This document shows positions 51,377-60,126 of a DNA stretch of 64,000 nt, one piece after another; position 1 is the stretch's first letter, and every line of letters begins with the position of its first letter. This DNA comes from Desulforhabdus sp. TSK. GTDB taxonomy: Bacteria; Desulfobacterota; Syntrophobacteria; Syntrophobacterales; Syntrophobacteraceae. A program made the translations under genes and the position numbers. The stretch lies in assembly GCF_022836495.1 (NCBI RefSeq), contig NZ_BQXM01000001.1, positions 1-64,000 of the forward strand. Reading direction: 5' to 3'. Under the pieces are notes generated by a model. That model had not been told where the DNA came from. It saw only the letters and a program-made list of their open reading frames with translations, and did not search any database.

Positions 51377-51775
51377 TCAGCGCTCGCGTACATTCTTCTG
51401 GATGTATTCGACAATTTCCGTCGTAGGCGTTCCGGGTCCAAAGATGGCGTTCACGCCGGCCTTTTGGAGACCTTCGTAGTCTTCCCTCGGGATAATCCCT
51501 CCTCCCACGACGAGGACGTCGTCCAAGCCCTTGGCGCGCAGGAGCTCGACGACTTTGGGGAAGAAATAGTTGTGGACTCCGGAAAGGCTGCTGAGACCCA
51601 CGACATCTGCGTCTTCCTGGAGTGCCGTTTCCACGATCATTTCAGGAGTCTGGCGCAGTCCCGTGTAGACGACTTCCATCCCGGCTTCCGCAAATATTCT
51701 CGACAACAATTTGGCACCGCGATCATGGCCGTCCAGACCGGGTTTTGCCACGATGATTTTTATCTTCTTAGCCAT
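51377..51775 (-). CDS. methylmalonyl-CoA mutase, cobalamin-binding small subunit
   Basis: A 132-residue B12-binding protein. The lower-ligand motif is DGHDRG (residues 15-20, His17) in [18 protein letters not shown], followed by [20 protein letters not shown] and [17 protein letters not shown]. In animals this domain is fused to the large subunit; here it is separate, as in many anaerobes and archaea. GGAGGTAAATTCC precedes ATG 51775. It ends 155 bp before meaB on the same strand. Confidence 0.93.
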   Translation of the reverse strand: MAKKIKIIVAKPGLDGHDRGAKLLSRIFAEAGMEVVYTGLRQTPEMIVETALQEDADVVGLSSLSGVHNYFFPKVVELLRAKGLDDVLVVGGGIIPREDYEGLQKAGVNAIFGPGTPTTEIVEYIQKNVRER

Positions 51776-51842
51776 GGAATTTACCTCCAACATAACAGGT
51801 CATTTGCAGAGCAGTCCGCTGTAAGCCTCGATGAACTTGGAA

Positions 51843-53522
51843 TCAGACGTATTCTTTCGGTCGGAACTGTCCGAAAATGTCTCGCCACACGTCGCAGATT
51901 TCGCCCACGGTGGCCTTTGCCTTCACTGCTTCGATGACACTGGGCATGACATTTTCATCCGTCTGGGAGGCTTGGCGCAGCTTGTCGAGAGCAGCTTTCC
52001 ATTTGGCCTCGTCTCTTTCGGCACGGAGCTTCTTCAGCTTACCTGCTTCGACTTCGCCCACCGACATATCCACCTTGAGAAGACCTTGCGGAGGCGGTTC
52101 TTCCATGGTGTACTTGTTGATGCCTACGTAGACGCGCTCGCCGGATTCGATTTCTTTCTGGAATCGGTAGGCGCTGTTCTGAATTTCCTTCTGAATGTAC
52201 CCCTGCTCGATGGCGACCAGGGTGCCGCCCATGGCATCGATCTTCTGAAGGTAGTCCATGATTTCGGCTTCGATCTTCTCGGTCATGGCCTCGACGTAGT
52301 AGCAGCCGGCCAGAGGATCGATGGTGTCGGCGGCACCGCTTTCTTCGGCCACGATTTGCTGGGTGCGGAGGGCGACGGTCACCGCCTGCTGGGTGGGCAG
52401 ACAGAGTGCTTCGTCGTAGGAGTTGGTATGCAGGGACTGGCAACCACCGAGGGCCGCCGCGTATGCCTGGAGACCCACGCGAACGACATTGTTCAGAGGC
52501 TGCTGCGCGGTCAGGGTCACACCGCCCGTCTGCACGTGGAAGCGCAGCATCATGGAGCGCGGATTCTTGGCTCCGAAGCGCTCTTTCATGATCTTGGCCC
52601 ATACCCTGCGGCCGGCGCGGAACTTGGCGACTTCTTCGAGGACATTGGTGAATGCGTTGAAGAAGAAGCTCAGGCGCGGTCCAAAGGAATCGACATCGAG
52701 GCCGCGCTCCACGCACGCCTGTACATAGGCGATCCCGTCGGCAATGGTGAAGGCCATTTCCTGGGCAGCTGTGGAGCCGGATTCACGGATGTGATAGCCG
52801 CTGATGCTGATGGTATTCCATTTGGGAACGTTCTTGAGGCAATATTCGATGAGATCGGTGGTGAGTCTCATGGTTGCCTTGGGGGGATAGATGTATTGGC
52901 CGCGTACGGTGATTTCTTTCAAAACGTCGTTTTGTACGGTTCCGCCGACCTTGTCGAAGGATACGCCCTGTTCCTCGGCAATGGCGAGGTACATGCCGAG
53001 AAGGATGCCGGCAGGAGCGTTGATCGTCATGGAGGTGGTGACCTTATCGAGAGGAATCTGGTCGAACAGGACCTTCATGTCTTCGATGGAGTCAATGGCA
53101 ACGCCCACTTTGCCGACCTCACCCATGGAAAGGGGATGGTCGCTGTCGTATCCCGCCTGGGTGGGAAGGTCAAAGGCCACGCTCAGACCTGTCTGTCCCT
53201 GGCTCAGCAGGTAGCGGTATCGGGCATTGCTTTCCTTGGCGCTGCCAAAACCGGCGTATTGACGCATGGTCCAGAATCGGCCGCGGTACATGGTGGGCTG
53301 TACGCCCCGCGTGAACGGATAAAGCCCCGGGTAGCCGAGATCCTTCCCGTAGTCGAGGCCGGCGACATCGAGAGGCGTATAGAGTCGTTCCACCGGCGTC
53401 CCGGAAATCGTGGTAAAGACTTCTTTCCGTTCGGGGTTCTTGGCAAGAGTTTTGCCGACCACATCGTTGGACCATTTTTCTTTACCGGCTTTGATGGTTT
53501 CTAACGCTTTTTCGTCAAACAT
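51843..53522 (-). CDS. methylmalonyl-CoA mutase, catalytic large subunit
   Basis: A 559-residue TIM-barrel subunit lacking a B12 domain, which works with the small subunit at 51377 to interconvert succinyl-CoA and (R)-methylmalonyl-CoA. Substrate motifs include TMRQYAGFGSAKESNARYRY, with the conserved tyrosine and arginine, TGLSVAFDLPTQAGYDSDHP and ISGYHIRESGSTAAQEMAFT. ATG 53522 follows GAGGAGGGAAAGC. It starts the operon mutase large-small-meaB-epimerase; a putative promoter with palindrome lies at 53763-53802. Confidence 0.94.
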   Translation of the reverse strand: MFDEKALETIKAGKEKWSNDVVGKTLAKNPERKEVFTTISGTPVERLYTPLDVAGLDYGKDLGYPGLYPFTRGVQPTMYRGRFWTMRQYAGFGSAKESNARYRYLLSQGQTGLSVAFDLPTQAGYDSDHPLSMGEVGKVGVAIDSIEDMKVLFDQIPLDKVTTSMTINAPAGILLGMYLAIAEEQGVSFDKVGGTVQNDVLKEITVRGQYIYPPKATMRLTTDLIEYCLKNVPKWNTISISGYHIRESGSTAAQEMAFTIADGIAYVQACVERGLDVDSFGPRLSFFFNAFTNVLEEVAKFRAGRRVWAKIMKERFGAKNPRSMMLRFHVQTGGVTLTAQQPLNNVVRVGLQAYAAALGGCQSLHTNSYDEALCLPTQQAVTVALRTQQIVAEESGAADTIDPLAGCYYVEAMTEKIEAEIMDYLQKIDAMGGTLVAIEQGYIQKEIQNSAYRFQKEIESGERVYVGINKYTMEEPPPQGLLKVDMSVGEVEAGKLKKLRAERDEAKWKAALDKLRQASQTDENVMPSVIEAVKAKATVGEICDVWRDIFGQFRPKEYV

Positions 53523-54038
53523 GCTTTCCCTCCTCAACACGATTGCCACACGATACTTCCCGTCAATGGTTTAGACGGACTCTGCCAGAACAGCAGGAAC
53601 CAGATAGCTCCATCGCCTGGGGCCATTTTCGTCCTCAGGCCAAAAGCGGCCGGCGTCAAGCGAACAGATTTGAACAGTCATTAGATGGGTGTTATGAGGT
53701 TGAGCAGCGCATCATGCCTGGGTCGAGAGAATGCGCCTCATGTTTTCGGGTATCAAAAAACTTATCCCTGAGGGATATACCAGCAAGACAGGCAAGAATC
53801 AACTTCTATTGCTATATTACTGTGAAAACTCTGAAAAAAAATGGTATTTCACTTTTCCAGGCACGCTCTCAGGGGGCCTCCCGGCAGAACGTGCTCTCTC
53901 CCGTTTCCCCGTGGGGATGAAAGTTGTCCGCGAAGGCTTTACTCCAAGATTCGCAGTGACCATTATACCCATTAGGATTGATTCCCGAGGGAGGAGAACG
54001 CTGTATATGTTTATGGTGAGTATTTTAAGGAGACTTCA
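53523..54038. other. intergenic region between mutase operon and moaE-like gene
   Basis: No credible gene is present in these 516 bp; short open frames have no ribosome-binding sites or family character. It must contain the divergent promoters for the mutase operon (minus) and the MoaE-like gene (plus). The best mutase promoter candidate is listed separately. Confidence 0.5.
53763..53802 (-). promoter_or_regulatory. putative mutase-operon promoter with operator palindrome
   Basis: On the minus strand TTGATT (53802-53797) and TATATC (53779-53774) are 17 bases apart, a moderate sigma-70 match. A perfect palindrome TATCCCTGAGGGATA (53763-53777) overlaps the -10 element. It lies about 240 bp before the mutase start. 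Confidence 0.45.
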
Positions 54039-54401
54039 GTGACGACACTCTATGATCTGGTGGAAAAAGTTAAGGCGGAAATAGACGTGGCCAGGGTGGG
54101 CATGATCGTTTGCCACAACGGCATCGTGCGGGCAACCAGCCGTGCAGGGGAGCCTGCGGAATACCTCGATGTCGATGTGGACCAGGCGGTATGGGATAAG
54201 ATCCTGGAGGAGATGCGCAATGAAGAGGGCATTTCCGCTGTAGAGGCACACCTGTTTACCGGTCGGCGGAACATTGGGGATGATGTCATGCTGGTTGTCG
54301 TAGCGGGCGATATCCGGGAAAACGTTTTCCCCGTTTTGGAGAAGACGGTGAACCGGTTGAAGAAGGAAGCCGTCTTGAAAAAGGAAAAGATTACGGCGTG
54401 A
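54039..54401 (+). CDS. MoaE-like protein (molybdopterin synthase catalytic subunit family)
   Basis: A 120-residue MoaE-domain protein: VGMIVCHNGIVRATSRAGEP, then YLDVDVDQAVWDKILEEMRN, HLFTGRRNIGDDVMLVVVAG and RLKKEAVLKKEK. In MoaE the last region carries catalytic lysines; here the usual PIWKKE is AVLKKE. AAGGAG precedes the GTG start at 54039. It has no adjacent MoaD, so it may serve with a MoaD from elsewhere or have another role. A molybdenum enzyme is encoded at 7132-10852. Confidence 0.7.
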   Translation: MTTLYDLVEKVKAEIDVARVGMIVCHNGIVRATSRAGEPAEYLDVDVDQAVWDKILEEMRNEEGISAVEAHLFTGRRNIGDDVMLVVVAGDIRENVFPVLEKTVNRLKKEAVLKKEKITA

Positions 54402-54440
54402 AGGCCAAGTGAGTCACCCAGTGTCTCGATACTAAAGTGC

Positions 54441-54483
54441 CAGCAATAAAAAAGGCGGCAGGAAGCCGCCTTTTTTATTGCTG
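54441..54483. terminator. bidirectional Rho-independent terminator
   Basis: Two perfect 19-bp arms, CAGCAATAAAAAAGGCGGC and GCCGCCTTTTTTATTGCTG, around a 5-base loop. T-runs follow the GC stem on both strands. It serves the MoaE-like gene (plus) and the malate dehydrogenase gene (minus). Confidence 0.95.
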
Positions 54484-54563
54484 GCCGTCAAACGTCCATC
54501 GGATGGTTATGAGCCGCAAAACGGGCACCTCATCCTGTACGCCTCACGGACAGGATGGGGAGG

Positions 54564-55547
54564 TTAGAGCATGCTTTTCACCGCAGCCTGCTCCGCCAGG
54601 AGCTCATTGAGCGTATTATCCATCTTTTCCCGAGAAAATGCATCGATCTCGAGGCCTTTCACACGTTCATACTTGCCGGGCGTGCAGATGACGGGAACCC
54701 CATACATGATCCCCTCGGGGATTCCATAGGAACCGTCCGAGCAAATGCTCATGGTGACCCATTTGCCGTCGGTGCCGAGGGCCCAGTCTCTCATGTGGCA
54801 GATGGCTGCGTTGGCTGCGGATGCCGCGGACGAAAGGCCGCGCGCCTCGATGACGGCGGCGCCGCGCTTGCCGATCATGGGAATGTACTCATTGCGATAC
54901 CACGCCTCATCCACCAGCCGGGAAGCGGGCTGCCCGTCGATGGTGGCAAAGCGGATATCGGGATACATGGTGGGGGAATGGTTTCCCCAAACCACCATTT
55001 TTTCCACGGATTGAAGAGGCTTGCCGGTCTTCAGGGCCAGCTGGGATACCGCACGGTTGTGGTCCAGGCGCATCATGGACGTGAAATTTTCACGCGGCAG
55101 ATCGGGGGCGGAGTTCATGGCGATGTAAGCGTTCGTGTTGGCCGGGTTGCCCACCACGATGACACGAACGTCTCGGGAGGCGACTTCATTCAACACTCTG
55201 CCCTGAGCGATGAAAATCTTGGCGTTCTCAGCCAGGAGCTCACTCCGCTCCATGCCCGGTCCACGCGGTCTTGAACCCACGAGCAGTGCGTAATCGGCAT
55301 CCTTGAAAGCCACCTTGGGGTCACCGGTGCCGATCATGTCCACCAGCAGGGGAAATGCACAGTCCTCCAGCTCCATCATGCAGCCCTTGAGGGCCTGTAA
55401 GGGCTTTTCCAGGGGCAGTTCCAACATCTGTAGAATGATGGGCTGATCCTTGCCCAGCATTTCACCACTGGCAATACGATACAGCAGGGCGTAGCCGATT
55501 TGACCGGCAGCGCCTGTGACGGCAACTCGAACGGGGGATTTGGCCAT
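54564..55547 (-). CDS. mdh: malate dehydrogenase
   Basis: A 327-residue NAD-dependent enzyme of the type 2 malate dehydrogenase group. The nucleotide-binding loop is [20 protein letters not shown]. Substrate arginines lie in [15 protein letters not shown] and the catalytic histidine is His190 in [13 protein letters not shown]. It oxidises malate to oxaloacetate. It is preceded by 45 bp after the biotin carboxyltransferase gene on the same strand and ends before the terminator at 54441. In this context it supplies oxaloacetate in the propionate pathway. Confidence 0.94.
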   Translation of the reverse strand: MAKSPVRVAVTGAAGQIGYALLYRIASGEMLGKDQPIILQMLELPLEKPLQALKGCMMELEDCAFPLLVDMIGTGDPKVAFKDADYALLVGSRPRGPGMERSELLAENAKIFIAQGRVLNEVASRDVRVIVVGNPANTNAYIAMNSAPDLPRENFTSMMRLDHNRAVSQLALKTGKPLQSVEKMVVWGNHSPTMYPDIRFATIDGQPASRLVDEAWYRNEYIPMIGKRGAAVIEARGLSSAASAANAAICHMRDWALGTDGKWVTMSICSDGSYGIPEGIMYGVPVICTPGKYERVKGLEIDAFSREKMDNTLNELLAEQAAVKSML

Positions 55548-55592
55548 TTTCGTTACTCCTCTTAAGGATCCTGCCTGACGTTGAACGATGCC

Positions 55593-57566
55593 TCAGCCGA
55601 TGATGGCAAGCACGTCGTCTTTCTGGACGCTGTCGCCATCTTTGTAGTTGATTTTCTTTACAGTCCCCCCGCAGGGTGCAGGAATGGAATTTTCCATCTT
55701 CATGGCTTCGAGTATCAGGACCACATCGCCTTCACTGACAGTGGCGCCTTCGGATACTTCGTAACGAATGATCATGCCGGGCATGGGGGCGGCAACCGCC
55801 GTGCCTGCGGCAGCGGGAGCCGGCGCTGCGGCGGGAGCTGCAGCGGGTGCCGGGGCAGGTGCCGCAGCCGCGGGTGCAGGCGGCGCTGCGACCGGAGCTG
55901 CAGGTGTAATGGAGGTGATGGTGGGAGCTGCACCGCCGATTTGTTCCACTTCAACCTGGAAATATTCCCCATCCACGAAAACATTGAACTTACGCACACC
56001 GGGTCCTTTGGCGGGAGCCGTTTTCTCGGACTTTTCCACGAGCAGCCCGGCTTTGGCTTTCTTGATCAACTCTTGCTCACTCATTACATCCTCCATGCTC
56101 TTTGGTTTCACTTCATCGGGGATTTCTTCCAATCCATACTTCCACTTGAGGAACCGTTTGCCGGTGGTGGGGTAGATGGCGTAGATCAATACGTCGTCAA
56201 GGTCCTTGGCCAAACCTTCCACATCTTTTTCGGCCTTGGGCAGCTCAGGATCCAGATAGTCGGCAGGGCGGCCGGTGATGGGAGTCTCGCCCCGCGGATA
56301 ACCCTTGAGAGCCTTCTTTTGCACTTCGGGATCGATGGGGACGGCGGTCTTCCCGTACAGCCCGTAGCAGAGATCCTTCACCTGTGCCGTGGTCATTTTG
56401 TAGCGCTCGTTGGGAGTGTCGAACAGAACATTGTTGACCGTCTGGATGCCCACGATCTGGCTGGTAGGAGTAACCAGGGGAACCTGCCCCAGTTCGCGGC
56501 GTACGATGGGAAGCTGTCTGAACACTTCGTCAAGCTTGTCGGATGCGTTCATGTCGCGCAGCTGGTTGACCAGGTTGGAAAGCATGCCGCCAGGGGTCTG
56601 GTGCAGCAGCACGTTGATGTCGATGATGGACATTCTGTCATCCAGAAGATGACGATACTTGGGGGAGATCTTCTCGAAGTAATCGCTGCATTTGGCGAGT
56701 TGCTTCAGATCAAAGCCCGTGTCCCTGTTGGTGCCGCGCAACGTTGCCACGAGGGGCTCGACTCCGGGGTGGGACGTGCGATATGCCCAGGGGGACAGGC
56801 AGGTGTCGACAATATCGACCCCCGCTTCAATCGCCTTCATGAGTGACATATCCGCCATACCCGACGTAAAGTGGCTGTGCAGGTGAATGGGGACCTTGAC
56901 GGTCTCTTTCAAGGCTTTGATCAGGACGTATGCGTCGTAGGGGTTGATGAGACCGGCCATGTCTTTGATGCAGATGGTATCGGCCCCCATGTTCTCCAGA
57001 TCTTTGGCCTTCTGGACGTAATAATCCAGATTGTACACGGGACCGCCCATGCGGGATTCCGTCAGGGAGTAGCACATACAGCCCTGAAAGTGCTTGTTGC
57101 ACTTCTTGATGACCTTGACGGCGGTTTCGAAGTTGCGGTAGTCGTTGAGGGCGTCGAAAACGCGGAAGATGTCCATTCCGTTGACGGCGGCTCGTTCCAC
57201 AAAGGCTTCGGCCACATCGTCGGGGTAATTGCGGTATCCCACAAGGTTCTGACCGCGTAAGAGCATGGAGAACGGTGTATTTTTAATGACGGTTTTGAGT
57301 TTTCGAAGAGATTCCCACGGGTCTTCACCGAGAAACCGGTGCATGGTGTCGAAGGTTGCTCCACCCCAGACTTCCATGGAGTAAAAGCCGACCTTGTCCA
57401 TCTCTTCGGCGATGGCCATAAAGTCTTCGTTCCTACCGCGCGTGGCAAAGAGTGACTGGTGGCCGTCCCGGAAGGTCAGATCCTGAATTTTCAGGGGATG
57501 GGTGACCGGAACTTTTTCATCATCAAGTTGCCCCGAAGTAAGCACGCCATGCTGAACTTTGTCCAT
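55593..57566 (-). CDS. biotin-containing pyruvate/oxaloacetate carboxyltransferase (5S-type, fused biotin carrier)
   Basis: A 657-residue protein. The N-terminal HMGL-like carboxyltransferase barrel starts LKIQDLTFRDGHQSLFATRG, and IHLHSHFTSGMA and CIKDMAG carry metal ligands and the catalytic lysine region. The conserved carboxyltransferase domain follows (VPLVTPTSQIVGIQTVNNVL). A long Ala/Pro linker at about 535-580 joins it to a C-terminal biotinyl domain with LILEAMKMENSIPAPCGG, biotin on Lys623. It could act as transcarboxylase 5S with a 12S subunit elsewhere, or as oxaloacetate decarboxylase alpha. Its neighbours, mdh and the mutase operon, favour propionate metabolism. Confidence 0.9.
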   Translation of the reverse strand: MDKVQHGVLTSGQLDDEKVPVTHPLKIQDLTFRDGHQSLFATRGRNEDFMAIAEEMDKVGFYSMEVWGGATFDTMHRFLGEDPWESLRKLKTVIKNTPFSMLLRGQNLVGYRNYPDDVAEAFVERAAVNGMDIFRVFDALNDYRNFETAVKVIKKCNKHFQGCMCYSLTESRMGGPVYNLDYYVQKAKDLENMGADTICIKDMAGLINPYDAYVLIKALKETVKVPIHLHSHFTSGMADMSLMKAIEAGVDIVDTCLSPWAYRTSHPGVEPLVATLRGTNRDTGFDLKQLAKCSDYFEKISPKYRHLLDDRMSIIDINVLLHQTPGGMLSNLVNQLRDMNASDKLDEVFRQLPIVRRELGQVPLVTPTSQIVGIQTVNNVLFDTPNERYKMTTAQVKDLCYGLYGKTAVPIDPEVQKKALKGYPRGETPITGRPADYLDPELPKAEKDVEGLAKDLDDVLIYAIYPTTGKRFLKWKYGLEEIPDEVKPKSMEDVMSEQELIKKAKAGLLVEKSEKTAPAKGPGVRKFNVFVDGEYFQVEVEQIGGAAPTITSITPAAPVAAPPAPAAAAPAPAPAAAPAAAPAPAAAGTAVAAPMPGMIIRYEVSEGATVSEGDVVLILEAMKMENSIPAPCGGTVKKINYKDGDSVQKDDVLAIIG

Positions 57567-57789
57567 CCTTACATCTCCTTTTTCCGTTGGAAATTTTGTA
57601 CCAAACCCACTCCAGAGCCAGGTTCCGTATCTTCAATCCATGAATAGAATTTGAATGCCTTCGAAGCTCATCCGGATCATCAGGCCGTTGGGAACGAGAT
57701 TATCCCCTGAACCGTTAAGAAATCATCCCTTCAATGCACTGAGTCTCTCAGCCTTGCCTGGAACACTGCGGGCAGGGCTCATGAGGTTT

Positions 57790-57996
57790 TCACCGAGCCA
57801 GCCGCAACTGCCAGGCCCGCCTCAGGTCCATGGAAGCAGCTCGGCCTGCCATCGTCCAGGGACTGAAGGACTGGACGGGTGGATGAGGGATCTGCTGCTG
57901 TTGAAGAGACATCATTGCAAGTGCAGCTTCATCGTCCTGGATGTATGCATTGACTGCAGCCGCAACGGCGGCTGCCACGGTTTTCTTGATTGGCAT
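57790..57996 (-). CDS. small decarboxylase/acyl-CoA carboxylase-associated protein
   Basis: A 68-residue protein, MPIKKTVAAAVAAAVNAYIQ, then a Gln-rich linker and SPWTMAGRAASMDLRRAWQL. Its alanine-rich helix and SPW.MAGR...R..W ending recall small proteins encoded with biotin-dependent acyl-CoA carboxylases and decarboxylases (gamma/epsilon-type). TGAGGAGGAGAAGAT lies directly before the ATG. It lies 223 bp upstream of the biotin carboxyltransferase gene on the same strand. The family match is by pattern, so function is inferred. Confidence 0.7.
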   Translation of the reverse strand: MPIKKTVAAAVAAAVNAYIQDDEAALAMMSLQQQQIPHPPVQSFSPWTMAGRAASMDLRRAWQLRLAR

Positions 57997-58047
57997 ATCT
58001 TCTCCTCCTCAGGTACCACTGCCGTCGCCATCCACCCGCCGCTTCAT

Positions 58048-58602
58048 TCAAAGGCCCATGGAATCGCTGATGGTATTCATTGCGGTAAGACTCAGCTCGA
58101 TAAAATCCATCAATGGGATATCTATTTGCTCACACAGAGTGATATGGTCGCGATGGACATTTCTTGCAAAATCCTTGCTCTTCATGCGCTTACGCACGGA
58201 CTTGGGATTCAAGCTCCTGAGCTGCCTGTCGGGGTGCACAAGGGCTGCTGCAACAATCAACCCCGTGATGGTTTCAGCGCAAGTCAAGGCATAGTCAAAC
58301 GCCGTCTTCCGTTCCAGACCGAGGCTCTCGGCATTATGCCTCAGGATGGCGTCGAGAGCATCCTGGGGCAGTTCGAAACCTGCCAGTATTTCAACCGTTT
58401 TGCGGCCATGCTCCTCGGGATTGTCGCGGGTGTATTCGAAGTCGAGGTCATGCAGCAATCCGGTGATTCCCCACAATTCTGCATCCTGGTTCATCCGAAG
58501 GGCTAAACTGCGCATGATGGCTTCGGTAGCCAGGCTGTGTTTTTTTAAAGTTTCTGTTTGGATATGATCGTCTAAAAGCTGCAGTGCATCGTTTCTTGTC
58601 AT
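58048..58602 (-). CDS. HD-domain phosphohydrolase
   Basis: A 184-residue HDIG-type hydrolase. Metal ligands are His in LKKHSLATEAIMRS, HD in GLLHDLDFEYTRDNPEEHGR and further acids in AILRHNAESLG and ALTCAETITGLI. HD proteins hydrolyse phosphate esters of nucleotides. The start at 58602 (MTRNDALQLL) is uncertain because no strong site precedes it or the ATG at 58614. It is the first gene upstream of the carboxyltransferase cluster on this strand, separated by 51 bp from the small protein. Confidence 0.82.
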   Translation of the reverse strand: MTRNDALQLLDDHIQTETLKKHSLATEAIMRSLALRMNQDAELWGITGLLHDLDFEYTRDNPEEHGRKTVEILAGFELPQDALDAILRHNAESLGLERKTAFDYALTCAETITGLIVAAALVHPDRQLRSLNPKSVRKRMKSKDFARNVHRDHITLCEQIDIPLMDFIELSLTAMNTISDSMGL

Positions 58603-58840
58603 GGGGTGGTCCATGGAATGAACAGGCGGTCTCTTGTGTGACCCTCGGTCTAAGCTCGCTTTGTATGAAGGATTCCCGGCCATTTCAAAAATGCCTGATA
58701 CAAGATGCCGGCTGCTGGATCAGGCCGGGGGCACCCGCTTCATCATCGCGCATCCGGTATCGCGCATCCAGCATTTCCAAACAGGCGACGCCCATTAAGG
58801 CAACTCCTATGCAATAACCCCCCAAAGGGTAGCTTGCCTT

Positions 58841-58912
58841 GTAGGAGCGGCTTCCAGCCGCGACCAAGCGCATGGTGGCTTCACCGATGTCGCGGCTGGA
58901 AGCCGCTCCTAC
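58841..58912. repeat. REP-like palindrome, copy 2
   Basis: Perfect 24-bp arms begin GTAGGAGCGGCTTCCAGCCG and end CGGCTGGAAGCCGCTCCTAC, with a 24-base loop. It matches copy 1 at 43566-43636. It lies between the HD hydrolase and Rho_N genes. Confidence 0.92.
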
Positions 58913-58957
58913 AGTTTTGGTACCCTATTATTTGTGAGCTGCCTAAGTCCTGCGGGA

Positions 58958-59290
58958 CTAGGCTACGGCCCGGCGGGTTTTCTTCTTCAGGTTGCTGATT
59001 TTTCGGCGGAGCGCATCGACCCTTTTGGGGTTTCCGGCGGCCTTGGCCTGAACTCTCTTCTCTTTGAGCTCTCGGATTTTGGCTTTCATCTGGCGCACAT
59101 CCACGTCCGTCTTTTTGGACTTCTCATCCACGATGCCCTTGACTTCTTTGATGGCCGCAATGAGCTCGTTCTTGTTCATGGCATGAACGCCGTGAATGAC
59201 CTCCAAAGTGAGGGCGAGCTCACGAAGCTCCTTGGCGGTCATTCGATCTAAAGGCTTTTCCTTGGCAACTTTCTCTTTCTTCTTACCCAT
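58958..59290 (-). CDS. Rho_N-domain protein encoded with slipin
   Basis: A 110-residue basic protein. A Rho N-terminal (SAP-like) domain reads [20 protein letters not shown] and [15 protein letters not shown]; the C-terminal half is a charged, Lys/Arg-rich helix ([20 protein letters not shown]). AAGGAGCGAAGTA precedes ATG 59290. The start overlaps the slipin stop by 8 bp, so they are coupled. DNA or RNA binding is likely; a link to membrane quality control is only suggested by position. Confidence 0.8.
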   Translation of the reverse strand: MGKKKEKVAKEKPLDRMTAKELRELALTLEVIHGVHAMNKNELIAAIKEVKGIVDEKSKKTDVDVRQMKAKIRELKEKRVQAKAAGNPKRVDALRRKISNLKKKTRRAVA

Positions 59291-60071
59291 TACTTCGCTC
59301 CTTTGTTGAATTCTGCTGAGACGCCTCAGCCAGTGTGGCAAATGGCTTAAAAAGATCGATGGGAACAGGGAAAATAGTCGTGGAATTGTTTTCCGCCGCT
59401 ATTTCTCTGAGGGTCTGCAGGTAGCGCAGCTGAATGGCCACGGGATTTTCCTGCAGAATATGAGCCGCATCGGACAGTTTGGCGGCGGCCTGGTATTCCC
59501 CTTCGGCGCCGATGACCTTGGCCCGTCGCTCACGCTCGGCTTCGGCCTGCTTGGCCATGGCCCGCTGCATCTCCTGAGGCAGGTCGATGTATTTGAGCTC
59601 CACCACCGTCACCTTGATTCCCCAGGGATCTGTGTGCCGATCGAGAATCTCCTGAATGTGTGCATTGATCTTGTCCCGCTCGGAGAGCAGGTCATCCAGC
59701 TCCGCCTGACCACAGACACTGCGCAGCGTCGTCTGGGCGAGCTGACTTGTGGCATAGAGATAATTCTCGACGGTGATGATGGCCTTCACGGGATCGATCA
59801 CCCTGAAATAAATGACGGCGTTGACCTTGACCGAAACGTTATCGCGCGTGATCACGTCCTGGGAAGGAACATCCGTTGCGACAAGGCGCAGACTGACCTT
59901 CTGCATGCGGTCGATGAGGGGGATCAAAAGGATCAAGCCGGGCCCTTTGGCATCGATGATTCGCCCGAGGCGGAAAATCACGCCTCTTTCGTATTCATTG
60001 AGTACACGTATGGCATTGGCCAAAAACATGATCCCCAGTGTGACGATGGCAACAATCGCGTAAAAAGGCAT
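59283..60071 (-). CDS. SPFH/slipin-type membrane protein
   Basis: A 262-residue stomatin-family protein. The N-terminal membrane anchor is [20 protein letters not shown]. The SPFH domain has [40 protein letters not shown] and [20 protein letters not shown], followed by a coiled coil ([20 protein letters not shown]). Slipins organise membrane microdomains and are typical partners of NfeD proteases. Here the NfeD gene lies 55 bp upstream on the same strand. Confidence 0.92.
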   Translation of the reverse strand: MPFYAIVAIVTLGIMFLANAIRVLNEYERGVIFRLGRIIDAKGPGLILLIPLIDRMQKVSLRLVATDVPSQDVITRDNVSVKVNAVIYFRVIDPVKAIITVENYLYATSQLAQTTLRSVCGQAELDDLLSERDKINAHIQEILDRHTDPWGIKVTVVELKYIDLPQEMQRAMAKQAEAERERRAKVIGAEGEYQAAAKLSDAAHILQENPVAIQLRYLQTLREIAAENNSTTIFPVPIDLFKPFATLAEASQQNSTKERSNG

Positions 60072-60126
60072 TTTCCCCCCTTAAGTCTTTTCGCCTTGAT
60101 TGCCCAAAGCAAAGCAACAATTCGCC

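Noticed and set aside
51831-53504. Plus-strand open frame of 557 codons
   Set aside because: Antisense to the methylmalonyl-CoA mutase large subunit gene.
53523-54038. Cobalamin riboswitch upstream of the mutase operon
   Set aside because: No B12-box-like sequence or matching hairpins could be found; the mutase is B12-dependent but that alone does not support a riboswitch.
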